From Couchioplanes caeruleus (GTDB lineage Bacteria > Actinomycetota > Actinomycetes > Mycobacteriales > Micromonosporaceae): a stretch of 64,000 nucleotides of DNA. The stretch spans positions 999,501-1,063,500 of the forward strand of contig NZ_CP092183.1 of the NCBI RefSeq assembly GCF_023499255.1. Direction: 5' to 3'. Numbering within the stretch: the first letter of the stretch is position 1; each line of letters begins with the position of its first letter. Positions 9,700 through 19,679 of the stretch are shown piece after piece. A program made the position numbers and the translations under genes. The notes under the pieces were generated by a model, which worked only from the letters and a program-made list of their open reading frames with translations, was not told the DNA's origin and did no database searches.

Positions 9700-10422
9700 G
9701 TGAATCGGCTCTGGAGCCGGGTCGGAATCCGTGCGGCCTCCGTCGGCCTGCTCGTCGCAGGCGTCATCGGCGGGGTCTACCTCGGACAGGACCGGGAAGT
9801 CCAGGCGCGGAGCGCCACCGCCACCTCCTCCCCGGTCAAGCTCGTCGACTCCCGCGCGGAGGTCGAGGAGATCCAGTTCCTGAAGGAGCGGCAGGCCCAG
9901 CACGCGGCGGCACGCGCGTACCGGCGCCAGGCCGAGGGTGCGGCCGCCTCCGAGGCCATGGCCCAGGCCAAGGCCGCCGCGGGCAAGGCGCGCACCAAGG
10001 CGCAGGAGGCGATCGAGAAGGAGGCGGCCGAGAAGGCCGCCAAGGCGGAGAAGGGCAGCTCCGGCAGCTCCGGCGGCTCGGTCGCCTACACCGGGCCGAT
10101 CCCCGACTCCTGCAACGAGTACAGCGGCACGCGCAAGACCGGCTGCGCGCTGATGATCGACGCGGGCTTCGGCATCGACCAGTTCCCGTGCCTCGACAAG
10201 CTGTGGAAGCGCGAGAGCGGCTGGAACCCGAAGGCATCCAACCCCAGCTCCGGCGCGTACGGCATCCCGCAGGCCCTGCCCGGCAGCAAGATGGGCTCGG
10301 TCGCCGACGACTGGCGGACCAACGCGGCCACCCAGATCAAGTGGGGCCTCGGCTACATCGAGGGCCGGTACGACACCCCGTGCGGTGCCTGGTCGCACTC
10401 CGAGAGCACCGGCTGGTACTGA
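9700..10422 (+). CDS. Secreted lytic transglycosylase-like / aggregation-promoting-factor-like protein
   Basis: The 240-aa product starts with an N-terminal membrane or signal segment (about residues 9-27). An Ala/Lys/Glu-rich helical stretch (residues 55-125, probably coiled coil) and a Ser/Gly linker follow. The C-terminal domain reads FPCLDKLWKRESGWNP, SSGAYGIPQALPGSKM and QIKWGLGYIEGRYDTPCGAW. That is the lysozyme-like fold found in actinobacterial lytic transglycosylase and aggregation-promoting proteins, with the catalytic Glu in KRESGW. It likely cleaves peptidoglycan outside the membrane. The GTG follows GAAGGGA. A CRP-type operator lies 228 bases upstream and a strong terminator follows. 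Confidence 0.85.
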   Translation: MNRLWSRVGIRAASVGLLVAGVIGGVYLGQDREVQARSATATSSPVKLVDSRAEVEEIQFLKERQAQHAAARAYRRQAEGAAASEAMAQAKAAAGKARTKAQEAIEKEAAEKAAKAEKGSSGSSGGSVAYTGPIPDSCNEYSGTRKTGCALMIDAGFGIDQFPCLDKLWKRESGWNPKASNPSSGAYGIPQALPGSKMGSVADDWRTNAATQIKWGLGYIEGRYDTPCGAWSHSESTGWY

Positions 10423-10439
10423 GCCACACCCGTTCGGGC

Positions 10440-10471
10440 AAAGGGGTACGTGCTTCGGCGCGTACCCCTTT
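10440..10471 (+). terminator. Strong hairpin terminator after the lytic enzyme gene
   Basis: Arms 10440-10453 and 10458-10471 form a 14-bp stem with one G-T pair and a TTCG tetraloop. The stem base is AAA/TTT and is followed by TCGTC. It begins 18 bases after the stop. Confidence 0.88.
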
Positions 10472-10502
10472 CGTCTGCCCCGGACAGTGTTCAAATGTCC
10501 GC

Positions 10503-11288
10503 ATGGTCCGGAAAGTCGCATCGCTGGTCGTGCTCGGAGTCCTCGCGTCCGTCCTGACCGCGAGCCAGATGGCCGCCAGCGCCCAGGACGGCGCCCCGCC
10601 GGTGCGCGAGGTGGTCGGGGGTGCCCTCGCCACGGAAGGCCAGTTCCCGTGGATGGTGCGGCTCTCGATGGGCTGCGGCGGGGCGCTCACCGCCCCGCGC
10701 GTGGTCCTGACCGCCGGGCACTGCGTCAACGGCACCGGGCCCGACGACAGCATCGGCGTCATCGGCGGTGTGACCAACCTCAAGTCCGCGAAGGCCCTGA
10801 CCGCCCGATCCGTCTCCGTGGTCCGCGCCGAGGGCTTCCACGGCGAGGTCAGCGGCGACGACTGGGCTCTCATCCAGCTGGACCACCCGCTGAACCTGCC
10901 CACGCTCGACCTCGCCCACGGCGGCGCCGAGAAGGGCCCGCTGACCGTCCTCGGCTGGGGACAGACCAGCGAGCAGTCGCTGCGCCAGGAGAAGCGGCTC
11001 CGGTACGCCACCGTGCCGGTCGTCTCCGACCGCGACTGCGCGAAGGCGTACCGGGGCGTCGGGGTGCAGCTGGTCGAGGACGAATCAATCTGTGCGGGCA
11101 AGACAGGCGTCGACACCTGCCAGGGCGACTCCGGCGGCCCGATGGTGCGCCGCTCCGGGGACCGGTGGGTGCAGGTCGGCATCGTGAGCTGGGGGCTGGG
11201 CTGCGCCCGCAAGGGCTACCCCGGCGTCTACACCCAGGTGTCCACGTTCCGGCCGGCCATCCGTACGGCCACCCGCAAACTCAGCTGA
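10503..11288 (+). CDS. Secreted trypsin-like serine protease (S1 family)
   Basis: The 261-aa precursor has a signal peptide of about 28 residues (basic MVRK, hydrophobic core, Ala-rich end). The mature region follows with VVGGALATEGQFPWMV, resembling the trypsin activation site. The triad is His in LTAGHC, Asp in DDWALIQLD and Ser in CQGDSGGP. The cysteine pattern and the terminal VSTFRPAIR helix also fit the chymotrypsin fold. It should act outside the cell. The ATG at 10503 is the first that gives a sensible signal peptide; no strong ribosome site is seen. It is bounded upstream by the terminator at 10440. Confidence 0.95.
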   Translation: MVRKVASLVVLGVLASVLTASQMAASAQDGAPPVREVVGGALATEGQFPWMVRLSMGCGGALTAPRVVLTAGHCVNGTGPDDSIGVIGGVTNLKSAKALTARSVSVVRAEGFHGEVSGDDWALIQLDHPLNLPTLDLAHGGAEKGPLTVLGWGQTSEQSLRQEKRLRYATVPVVSDRDCAKAYRGVGVQLVEDESICAGKTGVDTCQGDSGGPMVRRSGDRWVQVGIVSWGLGCARKGYPGVYTQVSTFRPAIRTATRKLS

Positions 11289-11348
11289 CCGTGCCCGATC
11301 GGCCACCCGCAGTTGGCGACCGTGGCGCCGATCGGTAACCATCGAGAC

Positions 11349-12011
11349 ATGAGCTATCCGGGGGCGCAGGACGACACGTCGGCCAAGTTCGGCACCGAGG
11401 CCTTCTTCGCCTCCATCGGCCGGGCCTTCGTGGCCATGTGCGCCGTCATCCCGGTGCTGTTCCTCATCGAGGCGATCGACCGGGGCCTCGGCGCCGGCAG
11501 CCTCGACGTCGCCGGCGGCATCATCCCGCGGCGCATCGACGGCCTCGACGGCGTGCTGTTCAGCCCGTTCCTGCACGCCAGCTGGGACCACCTGTACGGC
11601 AACAGCGTCCCGCTCATCCTCGTCGGCACGTTCGCGCTGGCCGGAGGCACCCGCCGGTTCCTCTGGTCGACCCTGGTCATCGTCCTGGTCAGCGGCCTCG
11701 GCGTCTGGCTCGTCGGCGACCCCAGCAGCGTCGTCGTCGGGGCGAGCGGCGTGATCTTCGGCTACCTGGGCCTGCTGTTCGCGCGCGGCTTCGTCGAGCG
11801 CAGCTGGTGGAACCTCGGAGTGGCAGCCTTCATCGGGCTGCTCTACTGGTACCAGATCTACAACGTGCTCCCCACCGACCAGCCGGTCTCCTGGCAGGGC
11901 CACCTGCTCGGCCTGCTCGGCGGCGTCATCGCGGCGATCGCCTTCCGCCGCCGCCGGCCACGTCCGCTGCCGGCCCTCTACGACCCGGACGCCACCCTCA
12001 CCGACATCTGA
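11349..12011 (+). CDS. Rhomboid family intramembrane serine protease
   Basis: The 220-aa protein has six hydrophobic segments and the rhomboid catalytic pair. Ser is in GASGVIFGYLG near residue 138, and His is in SWQGHLLGLLGG near residue 185. FLHASWDHLYGN near residue 78 matches the conserved early-helix motif. Rhomboids cleave transmembrane substrates within the bilayer; the substrate here is unknown. The last residues are basic and cytosolic. It converges on the YdcZ-type transporter gene with only three bases between stops. Confidence 0.93.
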   Translation: MSYPGAQDDTSAKFGTEAFFASIGRAFVAMCAVIPVLFLIEAIDRGLGAGSLDVAGGIIPRRIDGLDGVLFSPFLHASWDHLYGNSVPLILVGTFALAGGTRRFLWSTLVIVLVSGLGVWLVGDPSSVVVGASGVIFGYLGLLFARGFVERSWWNLGVAAFIGLLYWYQIYNVLPTDQPVSWQGHLLGLLGGVIAAIAFRRRRPRPLPALYDPDATLTDI

Positions 12012-12014
12012 CGG

Positions 12015-12980
12015 TCAGCGGCGGCGGGCCGGCAGGACCGCGATGCCCACCGCCACCAGCGTGAGGGCCGCGCCCAGGATCGTGTTCCAGCCCGGGCGGC
12101 CCGCGTCGCCCGGGACGACCTCGTCGACCAGGAGCGCGCCCGTCACCTGGCCCGCGATCATGCTCAGGCCGAGCAAAAGGACGCCGGTGTAGCGGACCAC
12201 CGTGGCGCCCACCGCGATGAAGACGATGCCCATCGTGCCGCCGACGTACAGCCACCAGGGGCCGGGCGGCAGGTGGCCGGGGACGCCGCGGACCGCAGCG
12301 GAGACCGCGTACGCGAGGACGAGCACCGCCGTACCGGTCAGGAAGTTGATCAGGCCGGCCACCATCGCGCTGTTCGCGACGATGCGGACGTGGCCGTTCA
12401 CGGCCTGCTGCCAGGCGATGCCCAGGCCGGCGAGCAGCGGCAGGACCGCCAGCACCAGCGCGCCCGAATGGCCGATGCGGTCCGCCACCGAGATCACCAC
12501 CGCTGCCACGGTGAGGACCGCGCCGGCCAGCCGCGGGGCGGTCACCGGCTGCGGGCCGCCCGGGCCGGTGCCCGCGCGGTCCACCATCAGGCTGCTCGAC
12601 GACTGGCCCGCCACCACCGCCACGATGAAGACGGCCACGCCGAGCGTCGGCACCGTGAGCCCTTGCGTGGCGACGAGGAAGCCGCCGCACACGCCGCCGA
12701 GGCACTGCAGGAGCCGGATCCGGCGGTCACGCAGGCCCTCGCGCAGGGCGCGCAACCCGGCCCGGCCCGACGGCAGCGCCGGTACGAGCACGGCGAGCAC
12801 GAGCAGGCCAGAGCCGAACGAGATCAGCGCGGCGCCGATCGGGTCGTCGAGGCGTACGGCGAGCTCGCCGTTGATCCGCGACTGCACGGCCAGCGCGGCG
12901 CCCGCGAGGACCGCGAGCGCGACGCCGACCGTGCGCCGCGACGCTGTCACGGCCGGCAGTGACGTGCCGGTCTGCGTCAT
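12015..12980 (-). CDS. DMT superfamily (YdcZ/DUF606-type) transporter
   Basis: The 321-aa protein has about ten membrane segments arranged as two similar halves. Each half contains the QxxxNG-type signature of this family: [11 protein letters not shown] near residue 32 and [10 protein letters not shown] near residue 190. The family resembles drug/metabolite exporters, and no substrate can be read. The ATG (12978-12980) overlaps the glpX stop by 4 nt, so it is the second gene of a glpX operon. Confidence 0.85.
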   Translation of the reverse strand: MTQTGTSLPAVTASRRTVGVALAVLAGAALAVQSRINGELAVRLDDPIGAALISFGSGLLVLAVLVPALPSGRAGLRALREGLRDRRIRLLQCLGGVCGGFLVATQGLTVPTLGVAVFIVAVVAGQSSSSLMVDRAGTGPGGPQPVTAPRLAGAVLTVAAVVISVADRIGHSGALVLAVLPLLAGLGIAWQQAVNGHVRIVANSAMVAGLINFLTGTAVLVLAYAVSAAVRGVPGHLPPGPWWLYVGGTMGIVFIAVGATVVRYTGVLLLGLSMIAGQVTGALLVDEVVPGDAGRPGWNTILGAALTLVAVGIAVLPARRR

Positions 12981-14014
12981 TCGCGCACCGAGGGCCAGAC
13001 CGTGGGAAGGTGCCCGTCGAAGTCCACCGCCGAGTACTGCTTCAGCTTCTCCAGCCGGTGGTACGAGTCGATGACCCGGATCGTGCCGCTCTTGGAGCGC
13101 ATGACGATCGACTGCGTGTGCGCCCCACCGGCCCGGTACCGTACGCCCTTGAGCAGGTCGCCCGAGGTCACGCCGGTCGCGACGAAGAAGCAGTTGTCGC
13201 CGGTGACCAGGTCGTCGGTGGTGAGCACGCGGTCGAGGTCGTGCCCGCCGGCCCGCACCTTCTCGCGTTCGGCGTCGTCCAGCGGCCACAGCTTCGCCTG
13301 GATCTCGCCGCCGAGGCACTTCAGCGCGCACGCGGCGGTGATGCCCTCCGGCGTGCCGCCGATGCCCATCAGCACGTCGACGTCGGACTCGGTGCGGGCG
13401 GCCGAGATGGCGCCCGCGATGTCGCCGTCGGAGATGAAGCGGATGTTCGCGCCGGCCGCGCGTACCTCCTCGACCAGGGCCTGGTGCCGCGGCCGGTCCA
13501 GGATGCACACCGTGACGTCGGAGACGTCGGAACGCTTCGCCTTGGCGATGCGGCGCAGGTTCTCGGTCGCGCCGGCGTTGATGTCGATCACGTCGGCGCA
13601 GTCCGGGCCGACCGCGATCTTCTCCATGTAGAACACCGCGCTGGGGTCGAACATGGCGCCCCGCTCCGCGACGGCCAGCACCGACACCGCGCCCGGCATG
13701 CCCTTGCTCATCAGCGTCGTGCCGTCGATGGGGTCGACGGCCACGTCGACCTCCGGCCCGGTCCCGTCGCCGACCTGCTCGCCGTTGAACAGCATGGGCG
13801 CCTCGTCCTTCTCGCCCTCGCCGATGACGACCACGCCGCGCATCTGGATCGAGTTGATGAGCTTGCGCATGGCGTCCACGGCGGCGCCGTCGCCGCCGTT
13901 CTTGTCGCCGCGGCCCACCCACCGGCCGGCGGCCATCGCGGCGGCCTCCGTGACGCGGACGAGATCGAGGGCGATGTTGCGGTCGAGATCCTGGGGATTG
14001 GCGGCAGCGGGCAT
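12977..14014 (-). CDS. glpX: Fructose-1,6-bisphosphatase class II
   Basis: The 345-aa protein is the GlpX type that serves actinobacteria as their gluconeogenic fructose-1,6-bisphosphatase. Visible motifs are [12 protein letters not shown] near residue 66 with acidic metal ligands, VDPIDGTT near residue 93, and [17 protein letters not shown] in the second half. GGAGG precedes the ATG at 14014. With pckG in the same window, two key gluconeogenic steps are present, though far apart. A downstream transporter gene overlaps its stop. Confidence 0.97.
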   Translation of the reverse strand: MPAAANPQDLDRNIALDLVRVTEAAAMAAGRWVGRGDKNGGDGAAVDAMRKLINSIQMRGVVVIGEGEKDEAPMLFNGEQVGDGTGPEVDVAVDPIDGTTLMSKGMPGAVSVLAVAERGAMFDPSAVFYMEKIAVGPDCADVIDINAGATENLRRIAKAKRSDVSDVTVCILDRPRHQALVEEVRAAGANIRFISDGDIAGAISAARTESDVDVLMGIGGTPEGITAACALKCLGGEIQAKLWPLDDAEREKVRAGGHDLDRVLTTDDLVTGDNCFFVATGVTSGDLLKGVRYRAGGAHTQSIVMRSKSGTIRVIDSYHRLEKLKQYSAVDFDGHLPTVWPSVRE

Positions 14015-14095
14015 GAGAGGGCCTCCTCGCGACGGTGCGGGGTGTGGTCGTCCGATCCTCACACGGCGGCCCGCGCGAAGTCCCGCGTCCGCGAC

Positions 14096-14656
14096 ATGGT
14101 TAACAATGGTGGAGTGTCCAGCCCCGAGACCCCCACCGTCGGCAAGCGTGAACAGCGCCGGCCCCGGGACATGGCGTTGTCCCTCGCCGTCCTGCTCGTC
14201 CCGATCGCGCTGCTCCTGCTCTTCTACCGGCTGGTGCTCGGCGGCGACGAGCCGATCAGCGTCGACCCCGAGTCCACGCTGCAGCAGGCCCGGTCCGCCG
14301 CGGTCTTCCCGGTGAGCTCCCCGCAGGGCCTCGGTGACGACTGGCACGTGCAGAGCGCCACGTTCAAGCGCGGCGACGACGGCGCCACGCTGCGGCTCGG
14401 CTACGTCGATCCGGACAAGAAGCCGATCCAGCTCATCGAGAGCAGCGTCGCGCCCACCACCATCGTCCCGGTCGAGCTCGGCGAGAAGCCCCGCGACCCG
14501 GTGGGCACGTTCCGCGACGAGGCACGGACCTGGCAACGGTACGAGGGCCGCCCCGGCGAGAACGCGCTCGTGCTGCGGGAGAACGGCCGTACGGTCATCG
14601 TGCTCGGCCCGGCCTCGTCCCGGCACCTGGAGACGCTGGCCGGCGCCCTGTCCTGA
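14096..14656 (+). CDS. DUF4245-type membrane-anchored protein
   Basis: The 186-aa product has a basic N-terminus (KREQRRPRD), one hydrophobic segment at about residues 27-45, and an extracytoplasmic domain of about 140 residues. That domain ([34 protein letters not shown]) resembles the actinobacterial DUF4245 family, which is usually found next to glpX. Function is unknown. A GTG at 14114 in the same frame is a plausible later start. It is divergent from glpX and converges on xseB. Confidence 0.75.
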   Translation: MVNNGGVSSPETPTVGKREQRRPRDMALSLAVLLVPIALLLLFYRLVLGGDEPISVDPESTLQQARSAAVFPVSSPQGLGDDWHVQSATFKRGDDGATLRLGYVDPDKKPIQLIESSVAPTTIVPVELGEKPRDPVGTFRDEARTWQRYEGRPGENALVLRENGRTVIVLGPASSRHLETLAGALS

Positions 14657-14659
14657 GCC

Positions 14660-14863
14660 CTACTGCTCGGGGCGCGCGGCGCGGGCGGCCTCGATGCGCT
14701 CCCGTGCGCCGTCCAGCCACCGCTGGCACACGTCGGCCAGCTTCTCGCCGCGTTCCCACAGCGCCAGCGACTCCTCGAGCGAGGCGCCGCCCTGCTCCAG
14801 TTTCTCCACGACCGTGGCCAGCTCGCCCCGCGCCTGCTCGTAGCTCAGTGTCTCGTCGCTCAT
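14660..14863 (-). CDS. xseB: Exodeoxyribonuclease VII small subunit
   Basis: The 67-aa protein has the normal length for XseB and its helical signature: [20 protein letters not shown], then [17 protein letters not shown]. It joins several copies to XseA to form exonuclease VII, which degrades single-stranded DNA. Its ATG overlaps the xseA stop by 4 nt, so translation is coupled. Confidence 0.96.
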   Translation of the reverse strand: MSDETLSYEQARGELATVVEKLEQGGASLEESLALWERGEKLADVCQRWLDGARERIEAARAARPEQ

Positions 14864-16083
14864 CGGTTCTCCCGTACCTCCGTGCTCAGCTCGCCGTCGG
14901 CCAGCCGTACGCGTAGAACGTCTCCCGGGGCGACCTCGTCCGCGGCCCGCACCACGTGAGCGTCGGCGCGCTGCACGATCGCGTACCCCCGCTCGAGCGT
15001 CGCCTTGGGCGACAGTGCCCGCAGCCGCGCCAGGGTGTGCCGCAGGTCGTCGTCGGCCCGGCGCACCCGGTGCTCGAGGCTGCGCGTGGCGCGGTCGCGC
15101 AGCCCGCTGACCTCGGCGGCACGCTGCTCGACGAAGGTCTCCGGCCGGGCCAGCGACGGCCGCGACCGCCAGGCCTCCAGCCGGTGCGTCTCGCGGTCCA
15201 CCAGCGCCAGCACCGCCCGGTCGAGGCGCCGCCGGGCCTGGCCGATCAGCTGCCGCTCCTCGCCGAGGTCCGGCACGATCCGCTTCGCGGCGTCGGTCGG
15301 CGTGGAAGCGCGCAGGTCGGCGACGTAGTCCACCAGCGGCGCGTCGGTCTCGTGGCCGATCGCGCTGACCACCGGCGTACGGCACCCGAACACCGCCCGG
15401 CACAGCGCCTCGTCGGAGAACGGCAGCAGGTCCTCGACGCTGCCACCGCCGCGCGCGATGACGATGACGTCGACCGTGTCGTCGTTCTCCAGCACCTTGA
15501 GCGCGTCGATGATCTGCGGCACCGCGGTCGGCCCCTGCACCGGCACGTTGATCACCCGGAAGTCGACGCCGGGCCAGCGGCGGCGGGTGTTCATCAGCAC
15601 GTCCCGCTCGGCCGCCGAGGCCCGGCCGGTGATCAGCCCGATCCGCTGGGGCAGGAACGGCAGGCGGCGTTTGCGCTCCCGGGCGAACAGGCCCTCGGCC
15701 GCGAGCAGCTTCTTCAGCCGTTCGAGACGGGCCAGCAGCTCACCGAGGCCGACCTGGCGGATCTCGTCGGCGCGCAGGCTCAGCGAGCCACGGGCCGGGT
15801 AGAACTCCGGCTTGGCGTGCAGGGTGACCCGGGCGCCCTCGCTCAGCTCCGGGGCGCCGGCGTCGAGCACGTCGCGGTGAGCGGTGACGGTGAGGCTCAG
15901 GTCGGCCGACGGGTCGCGCAGGGTCAGGAACACCACGCTCGCGCCGGGCCGGCGACTGATCTGAGCGACCTGCCCGTCGACCCACACCCAGCCGAGCTTG
16001 GCGACCCACGCGCCGAGCTTCTGGCTCACGACGCGTACGGGCCACGGCTCGTCGGCGCTGGATTTGGGCTCCGGCTGGGTCAC
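14860..16083 (-). CDS. xseA: Exodeoxyribonuclease VII large subunit
   Basis: The 407-aa protein starts with the OB-fold domain ([20 protein letters not shown], residues 15-110). The catalytic domain follows, with [29 protein letters not shown] and [17 protein letters not shown], the usual XseA signatures. The end is a coiled-coil and TLERGYAIV region. The GTG at 16083 lies seven bases after TAGGCT on the minus strand (16096-16091), so a leaderless transcript is likely. It forms an operon with xseB. Confidence 0.97.
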   Translation of the reverse strand: MTQPEPKSSADEPWPVRVVSQKLGAWVAKLGWVWVDGQVAQISRRPGASVVFLTLRDPSADLSLTVTAHRDVLDAGAPELSEGARVTLHAKPEFYPARGSLSLRADEIRQVGLGELLARLERLKKLLAAEGLFARERKRRLPFLPQRIGLITGRASAAERDVLMNTRRRWPGVDFRVINVPVQGPTAVPQIIDALKVLENDDTVDVIVIARGGGSVEDLLPFSDEALCRAVFGCRTPVVSAIGHETDAPLVDYVADLRASTPTDAAKRIVPDLGEERQLIGQARRRLDRAVLALVDRETHRLEAWRSRPSLARPETFVEQRAAEVSGLRDRATRSLEHRVRRADDDLRHTLARLRALSPKATLERGYAIVQRADAHVVRAADEVAPGDVLRVRLADGELSTEVRENR

Positions 16084-16088
16084 CCGGC

Positions 16089-16472
16089 CTAGCCTACGGG
16101 CGGGTGCTCCCGCGTCCGTGCGGTGGTACGCCGTACCAGGGCCACCAGCAGCATCAGGACCAGGCCGGCGTACCCCCAGAAGAAGACGTCGGCGACGAGC
16201 CCGCGGGCGTCGGCGAACGGGAAGGGGTAGCCGCGTCCCGCCACCAGCCCGGCGACCATGACCACCGCGCCGGTCAGGTAGCTCGCGATGCCGGGCCGCG
16301 CCCCGATTCCCGCGAGCGACACCAGGATCACCCCGCCGACCACCAGCATGCCGCTGAACGCGAGGTACGCGCGGTCGGAGAGGTCGTCCGCGTCGGCGAT
16401 GAGGTTCAGTACGCCGACGATCACGCTGATCCAGCCGATGACCAGGCGCAGCGCGGTGCCGACGGCGCTCAT
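16089..16472 (-). CDS. Small four-helix membrane protein, unknown function
   Basis: The 127-aa protein has four hydrophobic segments (about residues 6-22, 38-55, 65-80 and 92-112). There is no recognised motif. Its ATG at 16472 is chosen because residues upstream in the same frame look non-coding and overlap the ispH promoter. It lies just upstream of xseA in the same direction, with five bases between its stop and the xseA start. Confidence 0.65.
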   Translation of the reverse strand: MSAVGTALRLVIGWISVIVGVLNLIADADDLSDRAYLAFSGMLVVGGVILVSLAGIGARPGIASYLTGAVVMVAGLVAGRGYPFPFADARGLVADVFFWGYAGLVLMLLVALVRRTTARTREHPPVG

Positions 16473-16557
16473 GGGCCGAGTATCCCGCCGGTGGCCGGGG
16501 GTTGTGGCCCGTATCGCAGGAAGAGAGATCCCGGGCAGGGGCACGTACCATGGCGGG

Positions 16558-17547
16558 GTGACTTCCGATGCCGCCGCCACCCCGGTCCGCAAGCGTGTAC
16601 TCCTCGCCAAGCCGCGGGGCTACTGCGCCGGTGTCGACCGCGCGGTGCAGACGGTCGAGGAGGCGCTCAAGCTCTACGGCGCCCCGGTCTACGTGCGCAA
16701 GCAGATCGTGCACAACAAGCACGTGGTGAGCACCCTCGAGGCCCGCGGTGCGATCTTCGTGGAGGAGAACGAGGAGGTCCCCGAGGGCTCGACCGTCGTG
16801 TTCTCCGCGCACGGCGTGGCCCCCGAGGTGCACGAGCAGGCCCGCGAGCGCAACCTCAAGGCGATCGACGCGACCTGCCCGCTGGTGACGAAGGTGCACC
16901 ACGAGGCCCGCCGGTTCGCCGCCGACGACTACGACATCCTGCTCATCGGCCACGAGGGGCACGAGGAGGTCATCGGCACCTCCGGCGAGGCCCCCGCGCA
17001 CATCCAGCTGGTCGACGGCCCCGACGACGTCGAGAACGTGGTCGTGCGCGACCCGGCGAAGGTGGTCTGGCTGTCGCAGACGACGCTGAGCGTGGACGAG
17101 ACCATGGAGACCGTCGCGCGGCTCAAGACCCGGCTGCCGCTGCTGCAGTCGCCGCCCAGCGACGACATCTGTTACGCCACCTCCAACCGGCAGCACGTGA
17201 TCAAGGAGATCGCGCCGGACTGCGACGTGGTCATCGTGGTCGGTTCGAGAAATTCGTCCAATTCCGTACGCCTCGTCGAGGTGGCCCTCGGTGCCGGTGC
17301 CCGCGCCGGCCACCTGGTGGACTACGCCTCCGAGATCCAGGACGAGTGGCTCGAGGGCGCGACGACCGTGGGGGTCAGCTCCGGCGCCAGCGTGCCGGAC
17401 GACCTGGTCATGGACGTGCTGGCGCACCTCGCGGAGCGCGGGTTCGGCGAAGTCACCGAATACACGACCGCGGAGGAGCGGCTGACGTTCTCGCTCCCGC
17501 AGGAGCTGCGCCGCGACATGAAGGCCGCCGCGGCGCCGCGCTCCTAG
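16558..17547 (+). CDS. ispH: 4-hydroxy-3-methylbut-2-enyl diphosphate reductase
   Basis: The 329-aa protein is IspH/LytB, the last enzyme of the MEP isoprenoid pathway. It uses a 4Fe-4S cluster to reduce HMBPP to IPP and DMAPP. The three cluster cysteines sit in [10 protein letters not shown] near residue 22, [11 protein letters not shown] near residue 105 and [12 protein letters not shown] near residue 204. Other signatures are HNKHVV and [11 protein letters not shown]. The GTG at 16558 follows TACCAT (16546-16551) by six bases, suggesting a leaderless transcript. The stop overlaps that of the convergent gene by 4 nt. Confidence 0.97.
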   Translation: MTSDAAATPVRKRVLLAKPRGYCAGVDRAVQTVEEALKLYGAPVYVRKQIVHNKHVVSTLEARGAIFVEENEEVPEGSTVVFSAHGVAPEVHEQARERNLKAIDATCPLVTKVHHEARRFAADDYDILLIGHEGHEEVIGTSGEAPAHIQLVDGPDDVENVVVRDPAKVVWLSQTTLSVDETMETVARLKTRLPLLQSPPSDDICYATSNRQHVIKEIAPDCDVVIVVGSRNSSNSVRLVEVALGAGARAGHLVDYASEIQDEWLEGATTVGVSSGASVPDDLVMDVLAHLAERGFGEVTEYTTAEERLTFSLPQELRRDMKAAAAPRS

Positions 17548-18350
17548 AAGTCGCCGCCGAAGTCCCCGCCTCCGAAGTCGCCCCCGGCGAAGTCGCCGCC
17601 GCCCCAGTCCCCGCCGCCGCTGCCGAAGTCCGCGCCCTGGTCCGCCCCGCCGAAGTCGCCGGCCTGATCGGCGCCGGCGTCCGCACCGCCGAAGTCGTTC
17701 GCGGCGTCCTGGAAGCCGTCCTGGTAGCCGTCGCCGTACCCCATGTCGCCGAAGCCCGGGGACAGCAGCGCGTCGAAGATGAGCATGCCGCCGAGCACGC
17801 CCGCGCCGGCACCGAGCGCGGTCTTCCACACCGGCGTCGAGTACCAGCCGGCCGGCACGGGACGGCCCTGCACCCGGCCGCCGGGGTAGTAGTAGGGCGT
17901 GTCCGCGCCGGGCTGCGGTCCGGCCTTGTACTGGTGCCCCTGCACGGTCACCTCGCGCTCGCGGGTGAGCTGCCCCGCACCCTGCGAGCTCATCAGCGGC
18001 GGCAGGTCCGGGCCCGGGTCGAGGCCCATGGCCGTACGGGCCGCGCGCACGTACGCCAGCCCTTCCAGCGCCGACTCGCGCGCCAGCTGGAACTGGCGCA
18101 CCGAGCGGGCCTGCTGAAGCTGTCCACCTGCGGCGTTGTAACGCTCCGACGCGTCGGCGAGGGCCTGCCGGGCGGCGGGGTCGTCGGCGTGCAGGTTCAT
18201 CACCTGACCGCCGAGCCGCTCGTACCAGCGTTGCGCCTCGGCGCGGGCGTCGTCGAGCTGCCGCTGCTCGCGGGCCGCGGTGCCCCGGCGCCACGCGAGG
18301 ACCAGCGCCACCACGATCAGGACCAGGAACAGCAGCAGAAACACCTTCAT
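17544..18350 (-). CDS. Membrane-anchored protein with Gly-Asp-Phe repeat tail
   Basis: The 268-aa protein has an N-terminal hydrophobic anchor (residues 3-20). A charged helical region follows (about 25-130, Glu/Arg/Ala-rich), then a Pro/Tyr-rich linker and a second hydrophobic segment (about 170-190). The last 70 residues are dominated by GGADFGG/GGGDFGG-type repeats with Asp and aromatic residues. I do not recognise a function. Acidic Gly-Phe tails of this kind are often disordered and may bind partners or cell-wall polymers. It is convergent with ispH (4-nt overlap) and divergent from rmuC. Confidence 0.7.
   Translation of the reverse strand: MKVFLLLFLVLIVVALVLAWRRGTAAREQRQLDDARAEAQRWYERLGGQVMNLHADDPAARQALADASERYNAAGGQLQQARSVRQFQLARESALEGLAYVRAARTAMGLDPGPDLPPLMSSQGAGQLTREREVTVQGHQYKAGPQPGADTPYYYPGGRVQGRPVPAGWYSTPVWKTALGAGAGVLGGMLIFDALLSPGFGDMGYGDGYQDGFQDAANDFGGADAGADQAGDFGGADQGADFGSGGGDWGGGDFAGGDFGGGDFGGDF
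17547..17700. repeat. Degenerate short tandem repeats coding Gly/Asp/Phe
   Basis: Imperfect copies of a GAAGTCGCCGCC-like unit recur through this stretch and encode the glycine/aspartate/phenylalanine tail of the minus-strand gene. Spacing and sequence vary, so this is a low-complexity coding repeat, not a CRISPR array. Confidence 0.75.
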
Positions 18351-18403
18351 ATGTCGACGGTACCCGCGCCGGGAACGTCGTACGCCTCTGGCAAGCTCGC
18401 AGG

Positions 18404-19564
18404 GTGACCTTCTCGACGCTGGCCGTGGTGATCATCTGTCTGGCGGTGGGAGCCGCGCTGGGGTGGTTCGCCGCGCGGTTGCGTGCCGCCGCGGACATCG
18501 CCCGGCTGGAGGCGACCGTGCAGGCCGGCAAGGACGGCGAGGAGCGCCTCGAGCAGTCCCTGCGGGCGCTGTCCTACGAGGCCACCGCCCAGTCGCAGGA
18601 GGCGGTCGCGCGGGCCGTCGCGCCCCTGCACGACATGCTGCGGCGCTACGAGCAGCGGGTCGGCGAGCTGGAACGCGACCGGGTCGACGCGTACGCGGAG
18701 CTGCGTGAACAGGTGCGCGCGATGGGCCTCGTCTCGGGCGAGCTGCGGACGGAGACGAAACAGCTGGTCGCTGCGCTGCGAGCGCCGCAGGTCCGGGGCC
18801 GCTGGGGCGAGCACCAGCTGCGCCGCATCGTCGAGGCCGCCGGGCTCCTGGAACACTGCGACTTCTCCGAGCAGGTCACGTCCACGACCGACCACCAGGG
18901 CGTGCGCCCCGACCTGGTGGTGCGCCTGCACGGCGGCCGGTCGGTGGTGGTGGACGCCAAGGCGCCTTTCGACGCGTACCTGTCGGCGATGGAGGCCCGC
19001 GACGAGCGCACCCGCGACGCCCACCTGGACCAGCACGCGAAGGTCCTGCGCGGGCACGTCGACGCGCTGGCCGGCAAGGCGTACTGGACGGCGTTCGACC
19101 AGACCCCGGACTTCGTGGTGCTGTTCGTCCCTGCTGACCCGTTCCTGGACGCGGCTTTGCAACGGGACGCGTCGCTGATGGAGCACGCGTTCAGCCGCAA
19201 CGTCGTGCTGGCCACCCCGGCGACGCTGGTGGCGCTGCTGCGTACGGTCGCGTATTCGTGGCGGCAGGAGGCGCTGGCCCGCAACGCCCTCGCGGTGCAC
19301 GGCCTGGCCCGCGAGCTGTACGGCCGCCTCGCCACGCTGGGCGATCACGTGGGAAAGCTCGGCGCGTCGCTGAGCGGGGCGGTGACGGCGTACAACCGGG
19401 CGGTCGGCTCGCTGGAGTCCCGGGTGCTGGTGAGCGCCCGCAAACTCGCCGAGATGGGCGTGTCCGACGAGGAGCTGGCGGTCCCGGCGCAGGTCGAGCT
19501 CACGCCGCGCCAGCCGCAGGCCCCCGAGCTGCTCGACGAGTCGGGCTCCACGTGGGTCAGGTGA
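18404..19564 (+). CDS. rmuC: DNA recombination protein RmuC
   Basis: The 386-aa protein has an N-terminal membrane-like helix (residues 5-22), a long coiled coil (30-120) and the RmuC nuclease-like domain. Signatures of that domain are [29 protein letters not shown] (Asp and Lys of the PD-(D/E)xK-type core), [16 protein letters not shown] and [20 protein letters not shown]. RmuC limits recombination at inverted repeats; its biochemical role is still poorly defined. The GTG start lies six bases after CAAGCT, a one-mismatch -10. The next gene begins 115 bases later with a different base composition. Confidence 0.94.
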   Translation: MTFSTLAVVIICLAVGAALGWFAARLRAAADIARLEATVQAGKDGEERLEQSLRALSYEATAQSQEAVARAVAPLHDMLRRYEQRVGELERDRVDAYAELREQVRAMGLVSGELRTETKQLVAALRAPQVRGRWGEHQLRRIVEAAGLLEHCDFSEQVTSTTDHQGVRPDLVVRLHGGRSVVVDAKAPFDAYLSAMEARDERTRDAHLDQHAKVLRGHVDALAGKAYWTAFDQTPDFVVLFVPADPFLDAALQRDASLMEHAFSRNVVLATPATLVALLRTVAYSWRQEALARNALAVHGLARELYGRLATLGDHVGKLGASLSGAVTAYNRAVGSLESRVLVSARKLAEMGVSDEELAVPAQVELTPRQPQAPELLDESGSTWVR

Positions 19565-19679
19565 AGCTCCGTACGTGCCGAGCCACCGTTGTACTGCAGG
19601 ACTCGGACGAACGACGCCTCGAGTTTGGGTTATAGTTTGGCGGAACCTCCAGAGTGTCGGTCGCGCCAAAGGAGTCTCA

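Noticed and set aside
17547..17700. CRISPR-like regular repeats
   Set aside because: The repeats are short, degenerate, lack unique spacers and are coding (Gly/Asp/Phe tail).
14860..18531. A single 1,223-aa minus-strand frame running through xseA and past it
   Set aside because: Only the last third is real (xseA from 16083). The upstream part crosses ispH antisense and another gene frame.
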